This document shows positions 1-6,052 of a DNA stretch of 9,195 nucleotides, piece by piece. Within the stretch, counting starts at the first letter, position 1; each line of letters opens with the position of its first letter. The DNA is from JBAXGW01 sp037139195 (GTDB lineage: Bacteria; Bacteroidota; Bacteroidia; Bacteroidales; JAHJDW01): the NCBI GenBank assembly GCA_037139195.1, contig JBAXGW010000109.1:1-9195 (forward strand), in the 5' to 3' direction. The notes beneath the pieces were generated by a model. That model was not told the DNA's origin. It did no database searches and saw only the letters and a list, made by a program, of their open reading frames with translations. The position numbers and the translations under genes were made by a program.

Positions 1-17
1 TTTTTCTCCTCAACTTA

Positions 18-46
18 TTGTCATTCCGACCGCAGGGAGGAATCTT
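18..46. repeat. Short dispersed intergenic sequence, TGTCATTCCGACC type
   Basis: This stretch lies downstream of the MORN-like gene. It begins TTGTCATTCCGACC and ends GGAGGAATCTT, with ATTCC (23-27) and GGAAT (39-43) as short inverted arms. It is richer in G and C than the A/T-rich DNA around it. I recognise the wording as a type of short intergenic sequence recurrent in Bacteroidota genomes, but that is from memory and not tested here. A second, differently worded sequence that also starts TTGTCA lies at 3038-3063, likewise just past a gene end. The function is unknown. It could form a small hairpin in the 3' untranslated region. Confidence 0.45.
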
Positions 47-126
47 ATATTATTTCCCCGGACATCAATGATTCTAAATAAAATTAAATGCAAAATATAT
101 AGTTAATAATAAGACAGCCCAAAATG

Positions 127-2532
127 CTAGAATGATGGGTTAATCCTACTGCGAAGGTGCCCTCTGCGTTTATGGTGCAGTAATTTCCAAAGCCTGCTTT
201 TTGGTGGATTTAAGAAAGTATATACTTTTATTTCGGGAATTATTGCTTTTACTTTTCCATTCTTTTTATAGCTTATCCAATCGCCTGAGTATTGATCGTT
301 TAGGTAGTTTCCTTCTGCTTTTAGATAGCCTTTTTTATAATCGTAGAATTTCCATTTGCCAAAACGTATTTCTTGATTTAAAATTGAGCCTTCTTGGTAT
401 AAGGTTTTTGTAAGCGGACTGTATTTTTGAAAATAGGCAACGGCAGTATCTTTCCAAAAGTATTGCTCTTTTAAATTGTTCGCCTTATCGTATTCTGCCC
501 AAGTGCCCGTGGGTTTATCGTTATTAAAATATTGTATGCTATTGGGCATATCGTTGCAGCCTAAATCGCTTTTGCCTGCTAAGCCAATCCATTTTCCTTG
601 GCGCAAATAATTTGTAATTCTATTAATGGTATCGCCATTAAAAATGCTAAACTCATTGCTATCGTTTGCTATGTGGTATTCTCTTTTTAAAACGCCCAAC
701 TCATCGTAGTATTTAGAAATACCCGCTAATTTGCCTTTGTTGTATTGTTCTGTTGCTTTTACAGTGCCTGTTTCGTAATAGGATGTCCAAGTGGAATCTT
801 TTTCAATTTGAGTTCGGAAAAAACGCTCAACCACCACATATTTACCTGCTTTTTCTAACTGACCATTATTATAAAAAGTTTTTGAGAGCTTGTCTCTTTT
901 TTTGTTCAAGTACAAATTGCTCTCAACCAAAGCTCCCACTGCATTATAATAATTATCTTGTTTTAAAAATGCAGAATCATAAATTTCTTCGATGCTGGTA
1001 TAGTATTTATCATTTGAGGTTCTCTCTGCACTTTCCTTATTAAAGGATTTTGTAATACCATAAGGAAATTTAGCCCTAATATTAGTGAAAATTAAATCAT
1101 TATAATCACTAAAATATCGTTTTTTGCTGGTATTGCTTGTTTCAATATCAAAAACTTCGCCTTCAATTCCTGCACTTGCATCTCTTCTTATACCAAAAAA
1201 CTTCCCTTTGCATTTGCCATCAACAAACATAAAGCTATATTTTAATTTGCCATCGGAATAGTAGCGATTAAAAGTTCCGTTTCCATCTTTAAGCGTGCCG
1301 GCATCTAGCTTTTTGCCTTTTGCAGAATAAGCCGCAACAGAGGTAAAGGGCAAATTATTCTTAAAAATTATTTCATATTCTATTTTGTTATTATCATAAA
1401 AAGATTTGCAAGTTCCTTCTAATTGACCGTTTTTATAATTTTCAATTTCAGAAATATATCTTTTTTCTTTTGATAAAAACTTCTTTTTAGTATTATAACT
1501 TATTGATTCTCCTTCTTGAAGATCATTTTTATAATTATTAATATATTCAATGCGTTTTTTTTCATCGTAGGAAACAAATCTACCATCTCGTTTTCCATTA
1601 ATAAAATTTCTTATAATCGAGGTGTCGCCATTTTCATAAAACTCTATATCTATGCCGTCTTTCTCTCCTTCTTTATAAAAGGTTTTGCGAAGGGTGTCTT
1701 TGTGTTCATTTATTTCATATTCGGTTCCGTTTAGTTTGCCATTATTATAATTTGAATAAATATAATTTCCATCACTTTCTATCTGCCTACCGGATAAAAG
1801 GCTGTCAACTCTGTTTGTCAATTCAATAGTATCGCCTTTATAGTTAAATTCAATTAGAGTTTCGGTTCCTGTTTGGTTATAGTAAATATTTTTGTATATT
1901 AAATATATTGAGTCGGTTTTGTATTTTTTATCGTACGATAACCATTCTCCATAGCGATTTCCTTCTTTATAATTTGAAATTGATCTGATTTTCCCATCTC
2001 GAAAATAGCTTATGAATTTCCCATCTAAAAACCCATTTTTATAATTGCTTTCATCTGTTATATTTCTATAGTATACTGATGTGAATTTTCCACTTCGTTT
2101 ATCGTTGGCATATAGTCCAGAAAAAATATTAGAAGTGTCTTTTCCATTAATTGTTAGGGACTTAAAACTTCCATTTTTAATATTGTTTTGGTAAGAAACA
2201 AGATAAATGCTAATACAACTTCTCTCCCAATAAAATCCTCTCTTTTGAAATTTCCATTCGCCTTCGCGCTTGCCATTTATAATATTGCCTTCCATTTTAA
2301 GCAACAGCGAGTCCCACTTTTCGGTATAATAGCCATCTTTAGGGTTATTTATTTTATAAATATCCCAGAAAATGCTGTCTTTTATTGGGTCGTAAGATGA
2401 ACATAAATTATTATATTTATCTTCGTACGAATAGTCTTTTGCATTTAAATTAAAGCATGCTTCTTGAGCGTTTGCTAGGTAGCTATAAAAAGCCAAAATA
2501 GAAATAATGCTGTATTTTAGAAAGGTATTCAT
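127..2532 (-). CDS. Exported YwqK/MORN-like repeat protein, 801 aa
   Basis: A large secreted or cell-envelope protein of unknown specific function. The first ~22 residues form a Sec signal peptide: Lys6, a hydrophobic core (IISILAF) and a probable cut after Ala22 in LANA|QEA. No lipobox is seen. The rest is dominated by irregular ~20-25-residue beta-hairpin repeats of the form xNGKxxGxWxxYxxxGxLxxxxxY. Examples are NGKREGEW (86-93), GNRYGEWLSY (191-200), NGKRDGRFVSY (312-322), NGQLEGTC (368-375), KGKLAGISKYY (599-609), NDKPTGTW (671-678) and NDQYSGDWISY (745-755). This is the MORN-variant / 'toxin-antitoxin system YwqK family antitoxin' repeat common in Bacteroidota. Despite that name, neither a toxin partner nor any enzyme motif is visible. 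Residues 450-530 are less regular. The last ~25 residues (from about 776) are basic and unlike the repeats, so the native C-terminus may be disrupted. The ATG at 2532 is supported by the signal peptide; no Shine-Dalgarno is seen. The gene stands alone, 561 bp beyond pepD. Confidence 0.85.
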   Translation of the reverse strand: MNTFLKYSIISILAFYSYLANAQEACFNLNAKDYSYEDKYNNLCSSYDPIKDSIFWDIYKINNPKDGYYTEKWDSLLLKMEGNIINGKREGEWKFQKRGFYWERSCISIYLVSYQNNIKNGSFKSLTINGKDTSNIFSGLYANDKRSGKFTSVYYRNITDESNYKNGFLDGKFISYFRDGKIRSISNYKEGNRYGEWLSYDKKYKTDSIYLIYKNIYYNQTGTETLIEFNYKGDTIELTNRVDSLLSGRQIESDGNYIYSNYNNGKLNGTEYEINEHKDTLRKTFYKEGEKDGIDIEFYENGDTSIIRNFINGKRDGRFVSYDEKKRIEYINNYKNDLQEGESISYNTKKKFLSKEKRYISEIENYKNGQLEGTCKSFYDNNKIEYEIIFKNNLPFTSVAAYSAKGKKLDAGTLKDGNGTFNRYYSDGKLKYSFMFVDGKCKGKFFGIRRDASAGIEGEVFDIETSNTSKKRYFSDYNDLIFTNIRAKFPYGITKSFNKESAERTSNDKYYTSIEEIYDSAFLKQDNYYNAVGALVESNLYLNKKRDKLSKTFYNNGQLEKAGKYVVVERFFRTQIEKDSTWTSYYETGTVKATEQYNKGKLAGISKYYDELGVLKREYHIANDSNEFSIFNGDTINRITNYLRQGKWIGLAGKSDLGCNDMPNSIQYFNNDKPTGTWAEYDKANNLKEQYFWKDTAVAYFQKYSPLTKTLYQEGSILNQEIRFGKWKFYDYKKGYLKAEGNYLNDQYSGDWISYKKNGKVKAIIPEIKVYTFLNPPKSRLWKLLHHKRRGHLRSRINPSF

Positions 2533-2564
2533 GGTTTAGCATATAAGTTTTGGTTCAGTTCAAA

Positions 2565-2582
2565 AAGTTGCCTAGGCAACTT
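2565..2582. other. Perfect 18-bp palindrome, hairpin upstream of the MORN-like gene
   Basis: AAGTTGCCTAGGCAACTT equals its own reverse complement. As RNA it would form a 7-bp stem with a CUAG loop. On the minus strand the stem is followed directly by TTTG, so it resembles a short intrinsic terminator or attenuator ending about 32 nt before the ATG at 2532. On the plus strand no T-run follows. A dyad operator for a DNA-binding regulator is an equally fair reading. The weak T-tract makes efficient termination doubtful. Confidence 0.5.
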
Positions 2583-2590
2583 GCTTTTAT

Positions 2591-2656
2591 TTCACAGTGT
2601 TACACTGCTTTTTTCTGTGTTACACTGTGTACAAACTCTGTGGAACACTGTGCCGC
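2591..2656. repeat. Degenerate CACAGTGTTACACTG repeats
   Basis: Three to four imperfect units built on CTGTG/CACAG and TTACAC follow each other: TTCACAGTGTTACACTG (2591-2607), CTGTGTTACACTGTG (2615-2629) and CTCTGTGGAACACTGTG (2637-2653). They are separated by short A/T linkers. The first unit is itself a dyad, CAGTGT-T-ACACTG. I see no coding pattern across the stretch. It resembles short TGTG/CACA-rich intergenic repeats I associate with Bacteroidota genomes, and its role is unknown. It sits in the likely leader or promoter region of the MORN-like gene. Confidence 0.5.
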
Positions 2657-2770
2657 TTTTTTTTGCTTGTTAAGCAAGCTCTTTTTTAATAGGTATTAAT
2701 TTGTCAATATTTCAACTACGCTACCATTGATAAATTTTGTTAAATATTTAATCATATATACCTTTATTTA

Positions 2771-2985
2771 TTCTTTCTCCTTGATGAGAAAGAACCAAAG
2801 AATACTTCGACTCTCGCTCAGCAACCATCAAGAAAAATGTAAAGCACTGCTATAGTCTTCTGTCGCACAGGCATCGCTCCCATGCCAGACTATAACAGCC
2901 TCTTCACACATCGCCTTGACATTTTTCATGCCCGCCCACGCTACGCAGTATTTTAAGAGCGCTGAAGACTGATAGATTTTCATGT
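2771..2985. repeat. GC-richer, structured intergenic block, probable dispersed element
   Basis: This ~215-bp block is visibly richer in G+C than the sequence on either side. It contains nested inverted repeats. The outer arms are 2832-2844 and 2915-2927 (12 of 13 positions pair). The middle arms are 2847-2858 and 2887-2898 (11 of 12 by Watson-Crick, with the odd position a G-U wobble in a minus-strand transcript). The inner arms are GGCAT 2870-2874 and ATGCC 2882-2886. At its left part, 2805-2821 is an inverted copy of the CTGAGCG-AGTCGAAG sequence found at 3046-3061. The texture (AGAAAGAACCAAAG, then the inverted CTGAGCG motif, then a structured core) reminds me of dispersed intergenic elements in Bacteroidota. 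Only one copy lies in the window, so dispersal is inferred. It could also be a remnant of a transferred gene or a structured RNA. Confidence 0.4.
2828..2983 (-). CDS. Possible small protein, 51 aa, inside the structured block
   Basis: An ATG at 2983 opens a 51-codon frame ending in TGA at 2828-2830. The product begins MKIYQSSALLKYCVAWAG, continues with a Cys- and acid-containing middle (MCEEAVIVW, then DACATEDYSS) and ends ALHFS. I recognise no domain. There is no signal peptide, and no Shine-Dalgarno precedes the ATG, which is normal for this organism. Against it being a gene, the frame coincides almost exactly with the inverted-repeat element, and a plus-strand frame of the same block is also largely open, so the open frame may be a by-product of its base composition. 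For it, the gap between pepD and the next gene is large enough to hold a small gene on the same strand. Confidence 0.22.
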   Translation of the reverse strand: MKIYQSSALLKYCVAWAGMKNVKAMCEEAVIVWHGSDACATEDYSSALHFS

Positions 2986-3020
2986 TATTAAATATTGCTT
3001 TATTTTAAATTATTCCCCAA

Positions 3021-3045
3021 AATGACAAATTTATTGCTTGTCACT
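3021..3045 (-). terminator. Weak candidate terminator downstream of pepD
   Basis: About 50 nt past the pepD stop, the minus-strand transcript would pair AGUGACAA with UUGUCAUU around a 9-nt loop. This gives an 8-bp stem with one G-U wobble, followed only by UUGGGG. The stem is A/U-rich and the U-tract is poor, so termination would be inefficient at best. The right-hand arm overlaps the start of the dispersed sequence at 3038-3063, so the pairing may simply reflect that sequence. Confidence 0.25.
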
Positions 3046-3063
3046 CTGAGCGTAGTCGAAGAG
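3038..3063. repeat. Short dispersed intergenic sequence, CTGAGCGTAGTCGAAG type
   Basis: TTGTCACTCTGAGCGTAGTC followed by GAAGAG lies 31 bp beyond the pepD stop codon. Its core CTGAGCG-TAGTCGAAG (3046-3061) reappears in inverted orientation at 2805-2821 as CTGAGCGAGAGTCGAAG, differing by one inserted base and one substitution. The presence of two related copies in 260 bp supports a real repeat family. Short sequences with this wording are, to my knowledge, frequent between genes in Bacteroidota. Their function is not established. Confidence 0.55.
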
Positions 3064-3093
3064 CTTTAATTTTAATTAAAATATGCTTGCGTA

Positions 3094-4557
3094 TTAATTC
3101 TTAACAGGAATATTTTTCAAAACATCTAATAAGAATTTCCAAAAAAGAGGAATACTTGCTATTTCCATCATTTCGTCAGGTGAATGCGGATTTTTAATGG
3201 TTGGTCCAAAAGAAATCATATCCATGCCTACATATTTTTCGCCAATAATTCCGCATTCTAAACCTGCATGAATTGCTAATACGTGTGGTTCTTTATTAAA
3301 CATTTTTTTGTAACGCTCAACCATCAGGTTTTTAATATCCGATTTTGAATTTGGTTTCCAGCCAGGATAACCGTCGGAATGCTCTACATCAGCACCCGCT
3401 AAATAAAATACCGATGCAACGGTGCTGCAAACGTCTTCTTTGGCGGTTTCTACCGAACTGCGTTGGCTTGTTCCAACAATAATATGGTTGTCTTTTACTT
3501 TAACAGTTGCTAAATTGGTAGAAGTTTCAACCAAACCAGGAATTTCCATACTCATAGCAAATACGCCGTGAGGACATGCATATAATGCACTAAGTAATTC
3601 AGATTGTGTTAATTCATCTATTAAATAAGATGGTGTTGCAATATCTTTCAACGAAACGATTAGATTAGGTTCAGTTACCGAGCATTCTGCTTGCAAATCT
3701 TTTTCAAACGCTAATACAAACTTTTTAAATTCAGCAACAAACGCATCTGGAACTAACACTTTAGCAAAAGCTTCGCGTGGAATAGCATTGCGAAGGTTTC
3801 CACCTTTAATATCGGCTAAACGCAAGCCAAATTCCTGTGAAGCAAACCAAAGAATACGGTTAATCATTTTAATAGAATTTCCCAATCCTTTATCAATTTG
3901 GTCGCCCGAATGACCGCCATTTAAACCCGTTACACTTAATTCGAAAGATTTGTGGGCAGCAGGGATTTCTTCTTTTTCAAAAGTAAAAGTTGATGTAGTG
4001 TCTTTTCCACCAGCACATCCTATACAAAACTGACCTTCATCTTCATTATCCATGTTAAGCAAAATTTTGCCTTTTACAAAACCTTCTTCCAAAGCAAAAG
4101 CACCCGTTAAGCCGCTTTCTTCATCAACAGTAATAAGGCATTCGAGTGGTCCGTGCTCAATTGTATTATCAGTAAGAATTGCCATCATGGCAGCTACTGC
4201 AATTCCGTTATCGGCTCCAAGCGTTGTACCAGTAGCTTTTACCCAACCATCAACAATGCGAGGAATAATTGCATCTTTTTCGAAATCGAATACTACATCG
4301 CTATTTTTTTCGCATACCATATCCATGTGCCCTTGCAAAACCACACCTTGACGGTTTTCGTAGCCAGGAGTTGCTGGTTTTGTGAAAACGATATTTCCTA
4401 TCTCGTCTCTTTTAGTATCTATATTATTTTTTTTGCCGAAATCTAAAAGATAGGCAATTATTTTTTCTTCTTGTTTTGAAGGGTTTGGTACTTTAAGTAT
4501 TTCGTTGAAATAATTCCAAACGCTTGCTGGTTCTAATCCTTTAAAAATGTTTTCCAT
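3094..4557 (-). CDS. pepD: Aminoacyl-histidine dipeptidase (PepD, M20 family)
   Basis: A cytosolic dinuclear-zinc peptidase that cleaves Xaa-His and other dipeptides, supplying amino acids from peptides. Numbering from the ATG at 4557 (487 aa), the M20C metal and catalytic set is intact: His77 and Asp79 in GHMDM, the bridging Asp116 in GADNG, the catalytic Glu146 and metal-binding Glu147 in DEES, Asp170 in NMDNEDEG, and the C-terminal His458 in NPHSPDEM. The lid/dimerisation domain lies between, with GLNGGHSGDQI typical of the family. The frame extends upstream to a TTG at 4590. I prefer the ATG because the product then begins MENIFKGLEP, aligning with the family N-terminus and its ~485-residue length, and because the extra 11 residues (KFKNLKQKNI) are low-complexity A/T-derived sequence. 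There is no signal peptide. It is transcribed in the same direction as the C1 peptidase gene but separated from it by a terminator, with its own candidate promoter. Confidence 0.93.
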   Translation of the reverse strand: MENIFKGLEPASVWNYFNEILKVPNPSKQEEKIIAYLLDFGKKNNIDTKRDEIGNIVFTKPATPGYENRQGVVLQGHMDMVCEKNSDVVFDFEKDAIIPRIVDGWVKATGTTLGADNGIAVAAMMAILTDNTIEHGPLECLITVDEESGLTGAFALEEGFVKGKILLNMDNEDEGQFCIGCAGGKDTTSTFTFEKEEIPAAHKSFELSVTGLNGGHSGDQIDKGLGNSIKMINRILWFASQEFGLRLADIKGGNLRNAIPREAFAKVLVPDAFVAEFKKFVLAFEKDLQAECSVTEPNLIVSLKDIATPSYLIDELTQSELLSALYACPHGVFAMSMEIPGLVETSTNLATVKVKDNHIIVGTSQRSSVETAKEDVCSTVASVFYLAGADVEHSDGYPGWKPNSKSDIKNLMVERYKKMFNKEPHVLAIHAGLECGIIGEKYVGMDMISFGPTIKNPHSPDEMMEIASIPLFWKFLLDVLKNIPVKN

Positions 4558-4678
4558 TATATTTTTTTGTTTTAAATTTTTAAATTTCAAGAACTCAAAT
4601 CTAATAAATAAGATTAAGATTACAAATTTAATTTGAGGAATAAATAATTTAATTATTATTTAAGTTTATTGAATTGTG

Positions 4679-4686
4679 CAAATGTA
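4679..4686 (-). promoter_or_regulatory. Candidate pepD promoter (-7 element)
   Basis: Read on the minus strand, TACATTTG matches the Bacteroidetes -7 consensus TAnnTTTG exactly and is followed by CAC, as is common for these promoters. It would give a leader of roughly 110 nt before the ATG at 4557. No TTTG -33 element lies at the usual 19-21 bp upstream, so the call is moderate. An inverted repeat TGAACT-TTAAG-AGTTCA (4711-4727) lies just upstream and could be an operator or chance. Confidence 0.45.
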
Positions 4687-4748
4687 ATAATTTCAAAAAG
4701 CATCGTTCTGTGAACTTTAAGAGTTCAAAACAAAGAAGGACATAAATT

Positions 4749-4785
4749 AAAAACTCCGATAAGCTTTATGTTTATCGGAGTTTTT
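4749..4785 (-). terminator. Intrinsic terminator after the C1 peptidase gene
   Basis: The arms AAAAACTCCGATAA (4749-4762) and TTATCGGAGTTTTT (4772-4785) are perfectly complementary around a 9-nt spacer. The stem has a CUCCGAU core and is flanked by an A-run on one side and a T-run on the other. On the minus strand it ends in TTTTT and lies about 50 nt past the stop of the C1 peptidase gene, so it should end the valS-peptidase transcript. The symmetry means it would also work on the plus strand. It separates this unit from the pepD promoter. Confidence 0.85.
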
Positions 4786-4801
4786 TGTTGCCAGAATGTC
4801 T

Positions 4802-4836
4802 ATTCACCATTCACTATTCACAAATCACTATTCACT
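4802..4836. repeat. 7-bp tandem repeat, five ATTCACT units
   Basis: Five consecutive heptamers read ATTCACC, ATTCACT, ATTCACA, AATCACT and ATTCACT. A sixth degenerate unit (ATTTAAT) follows. The array overlaps the TAG stop of the C1 peptidase gene (4835-4837) by two bases and fills the space between that stop and the terminator region. On the transcribed strand it reads AGTGAAT repeats. Seven is not a multiple of three, so expansion into the gene would change the frame. It may vary in copy number between strains. Confidence 0.75.
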
Positions 4837-6040
4837 ATTTAATTCCCAATTTTTCTTTTAAATCTTTTGGCAAAGCGTCTTTATGAATCATAAACGACAT
4901 TGTTTTATATTTCATATATGTTTCAGAAATATAAGCTATGCCTTGGTAGCTGTTATAGTCGGTGCCCCAAGAGTTTTTAATCATATAATATTTAGTGCCA
5001 TTTTGGTCTTTAGCAATACCAAATATCTGCATACCGTGGTCGTCTCCAGTTTCATAATTGTCGAAACCTTGTTGACGAATTTCTTGTGTAATTACTTTTT
5101 CTTTGCATGGTTTGTCGAACTTATATAATTCAGCTTCTTTTTCTTTGTCCGAAAGTTTTTCCCATCTTTCGCGTTCAGAGCCTTTCATCGAAGCTAAATC
5201 TGCTTCAGGAACAACTGCAACACCGTTTTTAAACGAAACACCTTTTTCGCTTACATCGCTAGCCCAAGCAATAGTATAGCCATTGTTAATTGCATTGTCC
5301 ATTATTTTGGTCATATCATCAATAGTAACGTTATATGCATTATCAAAAGCCCAATTATCAGGAACTTCAAGAATAAATTTGCCATAGAAAGGATGGTGAG
5401 TATACGAAGTTAAAGTAATATAATCATCAGGATTTATTCCAGTTTCCTTAGCAAACGATATTGGTGTGTACTTTTTGCCTTTGTAATCAAATTCCTTAGG
5501 AATTTCGCCCAAATATGCATTTAAAATTCCATTAAATCCATTATGCCAAGCAGTTGTAAGCGTTTTGTTCTCAATTAGTGCTACTAAATATGCTTTTAGC
5601 ACAGCATCCATCTCAGCATGCACGTGTTTGTCGGTTCCGTAGTTTAATCCTTTGTAAACTTCTTCTGGAACTATTCCGTGTTTTTTGATACAGTTTAAAA
5701 CATCCATGTTTGAACCGCCACCGCCAAAATTAAGGCTGCCATGATAACGAACGTATTTTTCGGCTTTGTCGGAATAGCAATGCCATACAACAAACATTTC
5801 TGATAAATCCATTTCAGGTTTGCCCATTCTAATCATTTCCGATTCCAAAAAACCGTGAGATGAAAAGCTCCAGCAAGTTCCAGACTTAAATTGATTTTTT
5901 GTTGGGGTAATCTTAACTTCTTTAACAGTTGTGAATTCATACCCTTTTTTTTCTTCTTTAACTTCTTGTGAGAAGATTGGCATGGCTGCAAAAATCATTG
6001 CAGAACCAACAAGAATTGACTTTAATAATGTTTTTTTCAT
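4835..6040 (-). CDS. Secreted C1-family cysteine aminopeptidase (PepC / bleomycin hydrolase type)
   Basis: A papain-fold aminopeptidase of MEROPS family C1B that removes N-terminal residues from peptides. The triad is present in order: oxyanion Gln50 and catalytic Cys56 in NQFKSGTCWSF, His335 in GDDHGMQI, and Asn356 in KNSWG. Middle sections such as LNCIKKHGIVPEEVYKGL and YTHHPFYGKF fit the bleomycin hydrolase family rather than ordinary papains. At 401 aa it is shorter than the ~450-residue cytosolic PepC. Unlike that enzyme it starts with a clear signal peptide (MKKTLLKSILVGSAMIFAAM, cut probably after Gln25 in FSQ|EV), so it should act in the periplasm. There is no pro-domain: Cys56 lies about 30 residues after the mature N-terminus. 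The ATG is 12 bp past the valS stop with no Shine-Dalgarno, suggesting co-transcription with valS. A strong terminator follows. The fold call is firm; the exact substrate is unknown. Confidence 0.9.
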   Translation of the reverse strand: MKKTLLKSILVGSAMIFAAMPIFSQEVKEEKKGYEFTTVKEVKITPTKNQFKSGTCWSFSSHGFLESEMIRMGKPEMDLSEMFVVWHCYSDKAEKYVRYHGSLNFGGGGSNMDVLNCIKKHGIVPEEVYKGLNYGTDKHVHAEMDAVLKAYLVALIENKTLTTAWHNGFNGILNAYLGEIPKEFDYKGKKYTPISFAKETGINPDDYITLTSYTHHPFYGKFILEVPDNWAFDNAYNVTIDDMTKIMDNAINNGYTIAWASDVSEKGVSFKNGVAVVPEADLASMKGSERERWEKLSDKEKEAELYKFDKPCKEKVITQEIRQQGFDNYETGDDHGMQIFGIAKDQNGTKYYMIKNSWGTDYNSYQGIAYISETYMKYKTMSFMIHKDALPKDLKEKLGIK

Positions 6041-6052
6041 TCTAAATTAATT

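Noticed and set aside
2663..2687. Hairpin GCTTG-TTAAG-CAAGC followed by TCTTTTTT on the plus strand, terminator-like
   Set aside because: The stem is only 5 bp, no plus-strand gene precedes it, and the minus strand lacks a T-tract after the stem.
2591..3063. CRISPR array or mobile-element ends, given several repeats in the pepD downstream gap
   Set aside because: The repeats are irregular in length and spacing with no unique spacers, and no transposase frame, cas gene or target-site duplication is visible.
3069..3082. Palindrome ATTTTAATTAAAAT just past pepD
   Set aside because: It is made only of A and T in an A/T-rich gap, so chance is likely and it would not form a stable terminator.
4052..4446. 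Plus-strand open frames opposite pepD
   Set aside because: They are antisense shadows of a well-conserved gene with no recognisable product. The same holds for the plus-strand frames opposite the repeat protein, the C1 peptidase and valS.
4558..4590. Upstream extension of pepD to a TTG start
   Set aside because: It adds 11 low-complexity residues encoded by A/T-rich leader DNA. The ATG at 4557 fits the family N-terminus and length.
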